Shown: positions 10,701 through 19,284 of the stretch, in pieces | Numbering within the stretch: position 1 is the first letter of the stretch | Layout of the letters: every line of letters starts with the position of its first letter | Source: a virus | Virus record (IMG/VR): IMGVR_UViG_3300046000_008568 | Span: 30,501 to 94,500 of that record | Strand: one strand, 5' to 3' | DNA length: 64,000 bases | Program-made: the position numbers and the translations under genes | The notes under the pieces: model-generated | The model's database searches: none | What the model saw: the letters and a program-made list of their open reading frames with translations, nothing else | What the model was told of the DNA's origin: nothing

Positions 10701-11771
10701 ACAATTGCATCAGGAGGTATTTCTCATGCTGAAGGACTTAACACCTTAGCATTAGGATTAGGATCACATGCTGAAGGATGGGAAACAGTAACATCAGGTA
10801 CATATCAACACGTACAGGGTCAATATAACCTATCTTCATCCATACAATCTGCATTTATTCATGGGAATGGAACCTCAGATGCAGCTAGAAGCAATTTAAT
10901 CTTTGCATCAGGAAATACGGTTCAAGTAACAGGATCATTAAGAGTAACTCAAGGTATAACAGGTTCTTTATTTGGAACTGCTTCATGGGCGGTAAGTGCT
11001 TCTTGGGCACCAGCCACAACAACTGCAGCTACAGCTTCTTTTGTAACAGCTTCAAATGTATATGGACCTAACGGTTCAAATAGTATATTATCTGCTTCAT
11101 TTGCAATAAGTGCTTCAAATGCAGTTAATGTTTCAAGTATTGCAAATAATGTTTCAAACAACACAGACAATTACATTCTTACAGCAACAGGCGGTGGTGA
11201 TATAAACGGTGAATCTAATTTAACGTTTGATGGTAGTAGTCTGTTAGCAGAGACAGTAAGTGTTGTTGCTGGGAAGTTAAGTAGTTTAACTGCTGATTAC
11301 CAAATAATAGATGGAGTTAGTTCAATACTTACTAATCTTAATGATTGGGATGCAAATTATGCTACTGGTGAAATTCTAAGCGAAGAAATCTCAAATGTAA
11401 CATTGGCTGCAGGAGAAATTGTAGCAATGCAATCAAACAGGAAATGGTCATTAGCTGATGCATCATCTGCAGATGCTAAATCAACACATTTACTGGGTAT
11501 TACACTAACCTCTACTAGTGGTGCAGATGAAGCAATAAACGTACTACTAAATGGTTTTGTTTCTTCAGCAAATGTAAGCGACCCTGCCAATGTAGCAGAA
11601 GGTGCGCCACTATATCTATCAGTAAATGCAGGAAAAATAACTGAGAACCCACCAACAGGTACAGGAGAAGTGGTAAGAGTAATAGGCCATACATTTTGGA
11701 ATGAAACAAATCAACCAAACGGAGTTGTCATAATAAGATTTAACCCAGACAATACTTGGATAGAACTATAA
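7719..11771 (+). CDS. Tail fibre with 51 tandem SHAEG (YadA-head-like) repeats
   Basis: 1350 aa. The N-terminus (SWKKIITSGS, then GITGSLFGTASWA) is of a type common in phage fibre proteins, and the GITGSLFGTASWA block recurs near residue 1085. Residues ~140-310 form a beta-rich domain. From Ser330 to about residue 1034 there are 51 repeats of 14 residues, pattern xxTxASGxYSHAEG, like the beta-roll head repeats of trimeric autotransporter adhesins (Hep/Hag type). The C-terminal domain (~1150-1350) resembles small capsid/fibre tip folds. Probably a long trimeric fibre for receptor binding. Trimerisation is inferred from the repeat family. Confidence 0.8.
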   Translation: MPSWKKIITSGSDASLNTLTVINGITGSLFGTASWATNASKVTVSTNAEAVAFKVPFAATAVSTTGTYDLYQDSETTFTYNPSTNTLTVPNLSGTASFVVSASRAISSSFATSASQAITASYALNANSASFAISASYATNASSSLNAQDILIYVKNVTGAQIDKGKVVRISGATGDNALIATASYESDEVSANTLGITNQDIPNDSFGYIITEGTLIGINTNAFSAGQLLYLGATGSIIGTAPVAPLHAVRLGQVLRVQLNNGSMYVRIDNGYELGELHDVVDTTTTSSYGDLLVKSGSVWINSKQLTGSYGLTGSLAQGRDTTASAPYSHAEGNLTIAIGDYSHAEGYATTTIQSYSHAEGRYTTSSGLFSHAEGEFANSIGEYSHAEGGGTLAQGDGSHAEGGFTVAGGNYSHAEGNLTIASGEASHAEGQYTTSSGFWSHAEGYNTWASGSWSHAEGYNAWALGEYSHAEGVGAVASGETSHAEGDTTQALGQASHAEGGGTVAFGQKSHTEGGLTRAIGNYSHAEGYYTTSSGEFSHAEGSGSISSGDYSHAEGVNTIAIGDYSHAEGQNTLASGSYSHAEGYYTTSSGDHSHAEGQNTIASGFWSHAEGTFTISQGTYSHAEGESTVSSGVSSHAEGVATRSSGDNSHAEGYYTTASGVGSHAEGRNTLASGEYSHAEGNITRAIGDYSHAEGQNTHALGLASHAEGSSTSASGNWSHAEGGFAISSGEFSHAEGSTTLASGQYSHAEGYLTIALGNFSHAEGRNTRAVGLYSHAEGRFTTASGDFSHAEGYDTIASGDYSHAEGSGSTASGNFSHAEGRLTTAQGLHSHSEGNSSVAQGNWSHAEGDTTRAVGQYSHAEGDTTRAIGTNSHAEGFFTTSSGEGSHAEGDTTVALANYSHAEGRRTLASRVFSHAEGEFTLTLGTGSHAEGRLTTASGNYSHTEGDKTFAGGLYSHAEGRLTTASGDYAHAEGDNTQAQGNYSHTEGRNTIASGGISHAEGLNTLALGLGSHAEGWETVTSGTYQHVQGQYNLSSSIQSAFIHGNGTSDAARSNLIFASGNTVQVTGSLRVTQGITGSLFGTASWAVSASWAPATTTAATASFVTASNVYGPNGSNSILSASFAISASNAVNVSSIANNVSNNTDNYILTATGGGDINGESNLTFDGSSLLAETVSVVAGKLSSLTADYQIIDGVSSILTNLNDWDANYATGEILSEEISNVTLAAGEIVAMQSNRKWSLADASSADAKSTHLLGITLTSTSGADEAINVLLNGFVSSANVSDPANVAEGAPLYLSVNAGKITENPPTGTGEVVRVIGHTFWNETNQPNGVVIIRFNPDNTWIEL
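8706..10820 (+). repeat. 51-copy, 42-bp in-frame tandem repeat array
   Basis: The codons for S-H-A-E-G recur at an exact 42-bp period: the first begins at 8706 and the last (degenerate, QHVQG) at 10806, a difference of exactly 50 x 42. Individual units vary (SHTEG, SHSEG, AHAEG), but no insertion or deletion breaks the phase. The array codes for the fibre shaft and is a likely site of copy-number change. Confidence 0.92.
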
Positions 11772-11782
11772 AATAAAAAAAA

Positions 11783-12106
11783 ATGACAACAACTTGGCAA
11801 ATCTTTGATACAACATATCAAACAGCAGATGGATTAATTATAGCAGTACACTACGGGTGCACAGTGCAATTGGAAAACTATATTGATAGGACAATTGGGT
11901 ATTTAGAATTAACAGGAGATCCTTCTGTAGAGGGATTTATACCTTATTCTGAATTAACACATGAAAATGTGTTAGGATGGATTAAATCTTCTTTAGGAGA
12001 AGAAGAAGTAACTACCATAGAAAATACTCTTCAAGATAATGTTGCCGCTCAAAAAGTAGCAAAAGACTCTCAAACAATAAAACAAGGTCTTCCCTGGAGA
12101 AAATAA
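11783..12106 (+). CDS. Small conserved-looking virion-region protein
   Basis: 107 aa, family not recognised. The N-terminal half looks like a small beta domain (TWQIFDTTYQTADG) followed by an acidic helical part, and the C-terminus ends in basic LPWRK. It sits 11 bp after the repeat-fibre stop and just before the neck genes, so it may be a fibre-attachment or tail accessory protein. That role rests on position only. Confidence 0.5.
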   Translation: MTTTWQIFDTTYQTADGLIIAVHYGCTVQLENYIDRTIGYLELTGDPSVEGFIPYSELTHENVLGWIKSSLGEEEVTTIENTLQDNVAAQKVAKDSQTIKQGLPWRK

Positions 12107-12114
12107 TATTTATA
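12105..12114 (+). promoter_or_regulatory. Class II (late-type) box AATATTTATA
   Basis: Lies 14 bp before the gp13-like start and overlaps the end of the previous gene. No TTGG is found 19 nt upstream, which separates it from class I promoters. Confidence 0.5.
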
Positions 12115-12127
12115 CTAAAACACAAAA

Positions 12128-13300
12128 ATGGCTGATATTCCTGTATATGATGGTACCTCTCAATTTTTCCCAGGCGATACGCCTTTTGGATTCTATGATT
12201 ACCAATATGATTTTCAAACCGATGCAGATAGCGTTGTAGTATTTGTTACTAGACGTTTAGGATGGCCTATTGAGGTGGTTGAACTTCAACCTATTCAAAT
12301 TTATACTGCTTTTGAAGAAGCTGTAACTGTATATGGAAATGAAGTATATCAATTCCAAGTACAGGAAAATATGCTTTCAATGGAAGGAAATTCAACAGGT
12401 TCGGGTCCATTTAATCAATTGTTAATGACACCTTCATTAGGAGGTGCTGTTAGAATAGCAGAAAACTATGGAACTGAAGCCGGAGTAGGAGGTAATGTCA
12501 CTTATTATAGTGGAGCCCTACAAACAATACCCTATATTCAATCATACGACATGAATTTATGGGCACAACAATCTGCTTCTATAGGACCAAATGATTATAT
12601 TGAAATTAAACGAGTATTTTTTGAAGCACCACCTGCTGCAGTAAGATATTTTGATCCTTACGTTGGTATTGGATATAGTTATGAAGGTTTATTAAACAGC
12701 TTTGGATTTGGAGCATATTCGCCTGCTATTACATTTTTATTAATGCCTTTATTCTTTGATTTACAAAGAATCCAAGCAATTAAATTAAATGACCAGATTA
12801 GAAGAGCACAATTTTCATTCGAAATACAAAACAATCAATTAAAACTCTTCCCAGTACCACCAGCAAAATATAATGTTTGGATAGAATACGTTAAAGGGTC
12901 TGAAAGAGATAGCGTAGTTGGTGGAAGAAATGCGAGTGGTTCTGCGGCAACTAATTTGATTACTAATCCTTCTAATGTACCTTACATTAATCCTAATTAC
13001 AATTACATTAATTCTATAGGTAGAATGTGGATTTACCAATATACTTTAGCATTATGTAGAGAAATTTTAGGATATGTTAGAGGAAAATATAGCACTGTGC
13101 CTATTCCTGGTTCAGAAGTAACATTAAATCAACAAGATTTATTAACTGATGCTAGGTCAACTAAAGAAGCACTATTAACTCAATTAAGAGATATGCTAGA
13201 AAAAACAGGACGTCAAGCTCAATTAGAAAAATTAGCAGCTAACTCTGACAACTTAAATAAAACATTAAACGACGTTCCAATGGGACTTTATATATTTTAA
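12128..13300 (+). CDS. Neck protein, T4 gp13-like
   Basis: 390 aa. The segment with VVELQPIQIYTAFEEAVTVY near residues 55-75 is reminiscent of T4-like gp13 neck proteins, which begin with a helix of this type. A tyrosine-rich central part and a helical C-terminus (TKEALLTQLRDML) follow. It stands two genes before a better-recognised gp14-like neck protein and upstream of a gp15-like tail terminator, the T4 gene order. T4 gp13 is 309 aa, so this one is longer. The assignment leans on gene order as much as on sequence. Confidence 0.5.
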   Translation: MADIPVYDGTSQFFPGDTPFGFYDYQYDFQTDADSVVVFVTRRLGWPIEVVELQPIQIYTAFEEAVTVYGNEVYQFQVQENMLSMEGNSTGSGPFNQLLMTPSLGGAVRIAENYGTEAGVGGNVTYYSGALQTIPYIQSYDMNLWAQQSASIGPNDYIEIKRVFFEAPPAAVRYFDPYVGIGYSYEGLLNSFGFGAYSPAITFLLMPLFFDLQRIQAIKLNDQIRRAQFSFEIQNNQLKLFPVPPAKYNVWIEYVKGSERDSVVGGRNASGSAATNLITNPSNVPYINPNYNYINSIGRMWIYQYTLALCREILGYVRGKYSTVPIPGSEVTLNQQDLLTDARSTKEALLTQLRDMLEKTGRQAQLEKLAANSDNLNKTLNDVPMGLYIF

Positions 13301-13301
13301 T

Positions 13302-13634
13302 ATGGGATACTTAGAACAATTATTAACCGAAGGAGCATTTGAAACCTATTTCGTTCAAATCATTTTAAAAATGAAGAATGAGGTTAACTTTACTGAAATA
13401 TATAACCAAATTCGTGGTATTAAGAATGTTATTGTTGTTAAAGTAATTGATAATGATCAACTCCAAGCAGCTTCATCTGATTTGTATAATTATTCTCTGT
13501 TAGAAATGAAATATATTTCTCAAGGAAATTCTATTGAAACCATAAAGGGTATCAAATCTGAAGCACTAAAAATCCCAGGATTAGTAAAATTTGAGGTTAG
13601 AACAAAAACAATATTAAAAATTAGAAATTACTAA
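13302..13634 (+). CDS. Small protein between the neck genes
   Basis: 110 aa, starting one base after the gp13-like stop. Alternating beta and helix (a VIVVKVID strand, then helices, then a FEVRTKTILKI strand) suggests a small ferredoxin-like alpha/beta fold. No catalytic motif is seen. T4 has no gene at this position, so it is an addition of this lineage. Likely structural or an assembly factor; function unknown. Confidence 0.55.
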   Translation: MGYLEQLLTEGAFETYFVQIILKMKNEVNFTEIYNQIRGIKNVIVVKVIDNDQLQAASSDLYNYSLLEMKYISQGNSIETIKGIKSEALKIPGLVKFEVRTKTILKIRNY

Positions 13635-13636
13635 TT

Positions 13637-14137
13637 ATGGCTTTATATGGTAGTTCTCGAGATATATCTTTTTTCCATGTTATCAATGCTGAGTTGTTAC
13701 ACAACATTATTGAACAAAACGTGGGATACTATCAAATATCCTTAGATGAAACAACAACTAACGTTTATGGTGAAGCTGAAGGTGGAACCAAAATGTATTT
13801 TCCTCCTGTATTAATAGTTTGTTTGATTGATAGAGGAGATTATGAAGGAGATTATGATAATCAAATAGGACCTGATTTTACTAGAAATTTTAAATTTAGA
13901 TTTTTACGTAAAGACTTAGTACTACAAAACATTATACCTCAAATCGGAGATATTGTATTATGGAATAATGATTATTACGAAATAAATTTAGTTAATGAAA
14001 ATCAAGATATAGTTGGTAAAGTACCTGAATATAATTACAATGGTGCTTATTTAGATAATTTTGGAGCAAGTTTTTCCATCATTGTTAATGCTCATTACGT
14101 ATCACCAGAATCATTAGGATTAACCCAATCTAGATAA
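13637..14137 (+). CDS. Neck protein, T4 gp14-like
   Basis: 166 aa. Recognisable features are FFHVINAELLHNI, a YYQISLDETTTNVYGE stretch, FKFRFLRKDL and QIGDIVLWNNDYYEI, in the order seen in gp14 neck proteins of T4-like and cyanophage genomes. Gp14 acts with gp13 to close the filled head and form the collar where the tail docks. T4 gp14 is longer (256 aa). The stop overlaps the start of the next gene by one base (TAATG), suggesting translational coupling. Confidence 0.7.
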   Translation: MALYGSSRDISFFHVINAELLHNIIEQNVGYYQISLDETTTNVYGEAEGGTKMYFPPVLIVCLIDRGDYEGDYDNQIGPDFTRNFKFRFLRKDLVLQNIIPQIGDIVLWNNDYYEINLVNENQDIVGKVPEYNYNGAYLDNFGASFSIIVNAHYVSPESLGLTQSR

Positions 14138-15915
14138 TGTCAAGACAACTCCCAATATTACCAAATACACCAGCTAGACGAGTAAATGAGCAGATTGAAC
14201 CTTATATTTCACCTGCTGATGTGCCTACTTTACCTGAAGATAGAATAACTCGTGCAAACCAAATATCTGTTGATATTGAAAATGACATCACACCACTTTC
14301 AATTGGTTTACAAGATATTGATGAGGCTGTATTTTTTTACTTTAACAATATTATTAAACCTGTAGTAGTACAAAATGGAAACCAAATATCTGTACCTGTT
14401 GCTTATGCGTCCGCTGAAAGATGGGTATCAGTCCAAAAAGATGGATATTTTAGAGATAAAAATGGGAAAGCAATGTACCCATATATTATTGTAAGAAGAA
14501 CAGGGTTTGAAAAAAATAGAACATTAGCAAATAAATTAGATGGTAATAATGTAAATAATTTTGCTGTTGCTCAAGGACGATATAATTCAAAAAATCAATA
14601 TACTAATTTTGATATTTTAAATAATTACTTACCATCCGAAAAATTCTACCTAACCCCTGTACCAGATTACATCAATGTAACGTATGATTGTGTTATTATT
14701 ACTAATTTTATACAGGAAAATAATAAAATAGTTGAAGCTATTGAATTTGCTTCAGATTCATATTGGGGTAATAAAAATCGTTATCAATTTAGAACATATA
14801 TTGATAGATTTGATTCTACTAATGAATATGGTATTAGTGATCAACGTGTAGCTAAAACAAATTTAAGTATAACATTGTACGGGTATATTATACCTGAAAC
14901 AATCAATAGGGATTTAGCCACTAATGGGCAACGCCAATTTTTTTCTAAATCAGTTGTTTCTATTACTGGAGAAACCGTAGTAAATGCTAATGGACCTGTA
15001 GGAGCATCGGCTAATCCGGGAACTGGTAGACCACTACCAAGCCCAACCCCTAGCCCATCAATTACCCCAAGCATATCAGCTACACCGGGCCTAACACCAA
15101 GTATATCAGCCACACCAAGTGTAACACCATCTATATCAGTTACACCAAGTATAACACCAAGCATAACAATTACACCAAGCATAAGCATAACACCATCTAT
15201 TACACCATCTATTACACCATCATCAGCACCAGTTTATGGAGGTAGTATAGATTTTGGTAATGAATATGGTAGATATGCTATTACTGATGTAGCTAGTACA
15301 GATTATTCATTAGGATATAATGATTTTACAATTGAGTGGTTTCAAAAATTAAGCACATTCAGTTCAGCTAACGGAGCAATAATTCCCTTCTCTATTTATA
15401 ATTCAAATACAGATTATTTACACTTTAGTATGGCTGATTATAACTCTAATATATTATTTAATTTAACATTAGTTGTAAGTTACTCTGGAATTGGTTATTC
15501 ATTTGTTACTTCTGTACCAACAACAACATTACTAGATTGGACTCATATAGCTATATCTAGAACATCAACAACATTTAATATATATGTTAATGGTGTTTTA
15601 TCAAATCCTGGAAATAGTATAGGAAGTGTAGATTTCGCTCCACTATTATCTAAATTATCTCTTGGAAATATCGGAGAATATTTCCCATTAAGCTATAGAT
15701 TCCCAGGAAAAATAACTAACTTTAATTTTGTTAATGGGACCGCATTATATACTGCTGACTTTACTCCACCAACATCACCAATAACACCATCAACTAATAC
15801 TAAATTATTATTATTAGCTACGGACAATGCTGGGTTATTGACGGATTCAAGTGGACTAAATATAACTGTAAATAATATTAGTGGATTAACTTGGAGTTCT
15901 GATAATCCTTTCTAA
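14137..15915 (+). CDS. Gp15-like tail-completion protein fused to a LamG lectin domain
   Basis: 592 aa. Residues 1-290 carry features expected of T4 gp15/gp3-type tail terminator or sheath-stabilising proteins (an N-terminal extended arm, IDEAVFFYFNNII, VPVAYASAERWVSV, ITLYGYIIPE). Residues ~298-362 are a Ser/Ile/Thr/Pro linker (repeats of SITPS). Residues ~365-592 look like a concanavalin/LamG domain (SIDFGNEYGRYA, FTIEWFQK, DWTHIAISR, FNIYVNG, GKITNFNFVNGTALY). T4 gp15 (272 aa) matches only the first part, so the lectin is an added displayed domain at the head-tail junction. Confidence 0.65.
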   Translation: MSRQLPILPNTPARRVNEQIEPYISPADVPTLPEDRITRANQISVDIENDITPLSIGLQDIDEAVFFYFNNIIKPVVVQNGNQISVPVAYASAERWVSVQKDGYFRDKNGKAMYPYIIVRRTGFEKNRTLANKLDGNNVNNFAVAQGRYNSKNQYTNFDILNNYLPSEKFYLTPVPDYINVTYDCVIITNFIQENNKIVEAIEFASDSYWGNKNRYQFRTYIDRFDSTNEYGISDQRVAKTNLSITLYGYIIPETINRDLATNGQRQFFSKSVVSITGETVVNANGPVGASANPGTGRPLPSPTPSPSITPSISATPGLTPSISATPSVTPSISVTPSITPSITITPSISITPSITPSITPSSAPVYGGSIDFGNEYGRYAITDVASTDYSLGYNDFTIEWFQKLSTFSSANGAIIPFSIYNSNTDYLHFSMADYNSNILFNLTLVVSYSGIGYSFVTSVPTTTLLDWTHIAISRTSTTFNIYVNGVLSNPGNSIGSVDFAPLLSKLSLGNIGEYFPLSYRFPGKITNFNFVNGTALYTADFTPPTSPITPSTNTKLLLLATDNAGLLTDSSGLNITVNNISGLTWSSDNPF

Positions 15916-15935
15916 AAACATTTGGATATCTCAAA

Positions 15936-15945
15936 TATATTTATT
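15936..15945 (+). promoter_or_regulatory. Class II box TATATTTATT
   Basis: Located 28 bp before the zinc-finger protein start, in the short spacer after the gp15-like gene. Confidence 0.45.
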
Positions 15946-15973
15946 ATAATGAAACATAACTAATAAATGAATA

Positions 15974-16216
15974 ATGTTTAAAAAATTTAAAGAAATATCA
16001 TCAGCTTGGATAACAGCAGCTAACCCAACACCAGAAGAAAAAAAATTAGCAGAAAATAGAGCTGCTATATGTAATGGGTGTGAGTTTCGTAAAAAAAATA
16101 CAGCAGTAATAGATTTTTACTACTGTAGTTTATGTGGGTGTCCACTAGACAAAAAAATATTCTCACCAATAGATTTAAAAACAAACCCTTGCCCAGAAAA
16201 CAAATGGGATAAATAA
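15974..16216 (+). CDS. Small zinc-ribbon protein
   Basis: 80 aa. An N-terminal helix is followed by C-x2-C (CNGCEFR) and C-x2-C-x-C (CSLCGCPL), then a NPCPENKW tail. This is a typical treble-clef/ribbon arrangement seen in small phage and bacterial proteins of unknown role. The Cys spacing supports one bound zinc. It sits alone between tail genes, with a class II box upstream, so it is probably made late. Function unknown; it could assist tail assembly or bind nucleic acid. Confidence 0.6.
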   Translation: MFKKFKEISSAWITAANPTPEEKKLAENRAAICNGCEFRKKNTAVIDFYYCSLCGCPLDKKIFSPIDLKTNPCPENKWDK

Positions 16217-16239
16217 ATAATTAATTAAAAACCAACGTT

Positions 16240-16533
16240 ATGTTAAAAGGAAACGCAGAAACACAAACACAATCATTAGATCAATTAACAGTAGAAGAAT
16301 TAGCAGAATTTAAAAGTGTCCATGAAGGATATCAAAAAGCATTATTTGATTTAGGAATAGTAGTTCTTAATCTTGAAGAAGCTAAGAAAAAAATAGACGA
16401 ATTAAATGGAAATAGAATCGATTTAATCAACTATATTCAAGAAATTAATGAAAAACGTCTAGTATTAACCGCTAAATTAGGCGAAAAATATGGAGATAGA
16501 CAAGTTGATCTAGAAACAGGTGAACTTAAATAA
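16240..16533 (+). CDS. Small coiled-coil protein upstream of the tail sheath
   Basis: 97 aa, rich in Glu, Lys, Leu and Ile with heptad-like spacing across residues ~15-85 (LNLEEAKKKIDELNG, YIQEINEKRLVLTAKL), so a helical hairpin or coiled coil is expected. The start is preceded by ACGTT-ATG, the start context used by many genes here. No family is recognised. The position suggests a late structural or assembly protein. Confidence 0.55.
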   Translation: MLKGNAETQTQSLDQLTVEELAEFKSVHEGYQKALFDLGIVVLNLEEAKKKIDELNGNRIDLINYIQEINEKRLVLTAKLGEKYGDRQVDLETGELK

Positions 16534-16561
16534 ACCTATTTTAGGTTTGTAAGGGTTTTAG

Positions 16562-16571
16562 AATATTTATC
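16562..16571 (+). promoter_or_regulatory. Class II box AATATTTATC
   Basis: Lies 40 bp before the tail sheath start; a run of T rather than TTGG occupies the position 19 nt upstream. Confidence 0.5.
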
Positions 16572-16611
16572 ATTAGAACAACCCTAATACAATTTAAAAT
16601 AACAACATAAA

Positions 16612-18750
16612 ATGGCAGAAGCAATTATCTCTCCTGGTGTATACACCAATGAAAACGACCAGAGCGCAGTAACACAAGGCCCTATTGAAGCTGGTGCAGC
16701 TATCATTGGACCAACGGTTAACGGTATTCCTTATGTTCCAACATTAGTCACTTCATATAGTGAGTATATTGCGAAATTTGGAACTACTTTTAGCAATGGA
16801 GCAAGTGGCTCTATGGAATATTTTACCTCATTAACAGCTAAAAATTATTTCGATAATGGAGGTACAACTCTATTAGTAACAAGAATCACACACCAAGGAA
16901 CAGGCTCAGCATTAGAATCATTCTCGTCTGCAAGTATTCCTTTAGTAGGATTAAATGCAACCTCTTCTATGAGTGTAGCAGGGCTTCACGTAAATGACCC
17001 AGGTAATAACACTATATTCTTCTTATTAACAGGTTCGGCTGCGGGTACATCAACAACTGCATCGTATGGTAAATTTGTTATGACAGGTAGTAGCACTTTA
17101 GTAGATGCTGCTCCAATATATTTTGTTACAACAGGATCAACAGCTACAGCTACAGCAACTAATATTACTGATAAAATTAATTCATTACAATCTACATTTA
17201 GAATTGCTGCAACGTCATCTATAACTGATTTAGCAGTAACAGCTAGTGTATATGAAAATGAATCATTAGGAAATTCATTTAGAATATTGTCATCAAGTAT
17301 TACTAACAACTTTGCTGGTGGTTTAACAGGAACCCAATGTTTTGAAGTTGAAACATTAGCTTGGGGTGCTCAAATGAACAACTCAGGTTCAATATTATCT
17401 TCAGGAGCTTTAGTAAGCGGTAGCGCTACTAATGTTCGTTGGCAGGTTCAAAACGTAAATACTACACAAGGTACATTTACCTTAGTTGTAAGAAGCGGTA
17501 ACGATAACGATGCTCAACCAAACGTTCTTGAAACATGGACTAACTTATCATTAGATGTTGACCAACCAAATTACATAGCTAGAGTAATAGGTAATACAAA
17601 ACCAGTTTATACTTATTCTGTAACAGACGGTCAAGGATACATTGATTATAGTGGAGATTTTCCAAATGCATCAAGATACATCAGAATTGCAACAGTAACA
17701 CAAGCTCAATTTGGTACATTCGATAATAACGGATTATACCAATCAGCACTATTTAGTGGAAGTCTACCAGCAAATGGAGATGGAGGCTTAGCAGGTGCAT
17801 TTAATGGTGGATTAATAGATACTACATTACCAAGATTCATGTATGAAAATATTATTTCAGGTGTAACAAATGCTCAAGGATTTACAACAGAAGATTACTT
17901 CCCAGCAATTAATTTACTAAATAACTCAGACGAATATATATTTAACATATTAATGACTCCTGGTTTATTCTTAGCCGGTGGAAATTCAAATATTAATATT
18001 GGTGCTAACGGCGCTGATCCAATAGCTTTATGTGAAGGAAGAGCAGATGCTTTAGCAGTAATTGACCCTGTTCCTTATGGTGGTACAGTTACAAGTGCTA
18101 AAACAGCAGCAAATGCTTCAAATTCTAGCTATGGTGCTACATACTGGCCATGGTGCCAAATATTCAGCTCCGCAATGGGTAGATTAGTATGGGTTCCAGC
18201 TTCAGTATTAATGGGTGGTGTATTTGCCTTTACAGATCAAGTAGCAGCTCCATGGTTTGCTCCAGCAGGTATTACTAGAGGTGGTATTCCAAATGTAGTA
18301 AAAGTTGAAAGAAAATTATCATTAAGCGATAGAAACAATTTATATTTAGATAATGTAAACCCATTAGCTACATTCCCTGGAAATGGTGTTGTAGTATTTG
18401 GACAGAAAACATTACAACAAAAAGCAACTGCTTTAGATAGAGTAAATGTTAGAAGATTATTAATTGCCTTAAAAGGATATATTAGTGGTGTATCTCGTTC
18501 ATTAGTATTTGAACAAAATACAGCGGTTACAAGAAACAAATTCTTAAACCAAGTAAACCCATACTTAGACTCAGTAGTACAAAGACAAGGTTTATACGCG
18601 TTTAAAGTAATTATGGATGAATCAAATAACACACCAAGTGTTGTAGATAGAAACCAATTAGTAGGTCAAATTTACATCCAACCAACTAAAACTGCTGAAT
18701 TCGTAATATTAGATTTCACAATTTTACCAACTGGTGTATCATTCCCATAA
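16612..18750 (+). CDS. Contractile tail sheath protein (gp18-like)
   Basis: 712 aa. It opens with AEAIISPGVYTNENDQS, the usual sheath N-terminus, has a long variable Thr/Ser/Ala-rich insertion domain, and ends with the conserved sheath C-terminal part (residues ~560-712: NVRRLLIALKGYI, SRSLVFEQNT, then VIMDESNNTP and EFVILDFTILPTG). Length is close to T4 gp18 (659 aa). It forms the contractile outer tube of the tail. The tail tube gene follows directly, as in T4. Confidence 0.95.
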   Translation: MAEAIISPGVYTNENDQSAVTQGPIEAGAAIIGPTVNGIPYVPTLVTSYSEYIAKFGTTFSNGASGSMEYFTSLTAKNYFDNGGTTLLVTRITHQGTGSALESFSSASIPLVGLNATSSMSVAGLHVNDPGNNTIFFLLTGSAAGTSTTASYGKFVMTGSSTLVDAAPIYFVTTGSTATATATNITDKINSLQSTFRIAATSSITDLAVTASVYENESLGNSFRILSSSITNNFAGGLTGTQCFEVETLAWGAQMNNSGSILSSGALVSGSATNVRWQVQNVNTTQGTFTLVVRSGNDNDAQPNVLETWTNLSLDVDQPNYIARVIGNTKPVYTYSVTDGQGYIDYSGDFPNASRYIRIATVTQAQFGTFDNNGLYQSALFSGSLPANGDGGLAGAFNGGLIDTTLPRFMYENIISGVTNAQGFTTEDYFPAINLLNNSDEYIFNILMTPGLFLAGGNSNINIGANGADPIALCEGRADALAVIDPVPYGGTVTSAKTAANASNSSYGATYWPWCQIFSSAMGRLVWVPASVLMGGVFAFTDQVAAPWFAPAGITRGGIPNVVKVERKLSLSDRNNLYLDNVNPLATFPGNGVVVFGQKTLQQKATALDRVNVRRLLIALKGYISGVSRSLVFEQNTAVTRNKFLNQVNPYLDSVVQRQGLYAFKVIMDESNNTPSVVDRNQLVGQIYIQPTKTAEFVILDFTILPTGVSFP

Positions 18751-18755
18751 GAAGT

Positions 18756-18765
18756 AATATTTATA
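18756..18765 (+). promoter_or_regulatory. Class II box AATATTTATA
   Basis: Lies 27 bp before the tail tube start, in the 42-bp sheath-tube spacer. Confidence 0.5.
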
Positions 18766-18792
18766 ATAAACAATTAATAAATACAACATAAC

Positions 18793-19284
18793 ATGCCTAT
18801 ATTAAACGCAAACGAAATTATGTTTACTCAATATGAACCTAAAGTACCAAATAGGTTTATAATGTATGTAAATGGTATTCCATCATATATCATTAAAGGT
18901 GTTAGTGCCGTAAATTTCGATGATGGAGAAATTATACTAGATCACATCAACACCTATAGAAAAATCCGTAGTGGAAAAAGACTATGGGGTGATATGACAT
19001 TCACATTATTTGATCCAATTGCTCCATCAGGTGCTCAAGTAGTAATGGAATGGGCTCGTTTAGCATATGAATCAATCACTGGTAGAGCTGGTTACTCAGA
19101 TTTCTATAAAAAAGACATTACATTTAATGTTTTAGGTCCAGTTGGTGATGTAGTATCAGAATGGGTTGTTAAAGGTGCTTTTATCAAAACAGCAAACTTT
19201 GACGATTACGATTGGTCGACATATACAGAAGCAGTTAATCTTACTATGACAATTGGTATGGATTATTGCATCTTAAATTACTAA
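18793..19284 (+). CDS. Tail tube protein (gp19-like)
   Basis: 163 aa, matching T4 gp19 (163 aa). It starts ILNANEIMFTQYEPKVPNRFIMYVNG and includes LDHINTYRKIRSGKRLWGDMTFTLFDP, typical of T4-like tail tube proteins (beta-sandwich ring subunit). It polymerises into the inner tube inside the sheath. Its own class II box upstream allows higher expression, as expected for an abundant structural protein. The next small gene follows after one base. Confidence 0.93.
   Translation: MPILNANEIMFTQYEPKVPNRFIMYVNGIPSYIIKGVSAVNFDDGEIILDHINTYRKIRSGKRLWGDMTFTLFDPIAPSGAQVVMEWARLAYESITGRAGYSDFYKKDITFNVLGPVGDVVSEWVVKGAFIKTANFDDYDWSTYTEAVNLTMTIGMDYCILNY

Noticed and set aside
8706-10820. CRISPR-like array reading of the 42-bp repeats
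   Set aside because: Repeat and spacer parts are one continuous reading frame with conserved protein pattern; there are no unique spacers.
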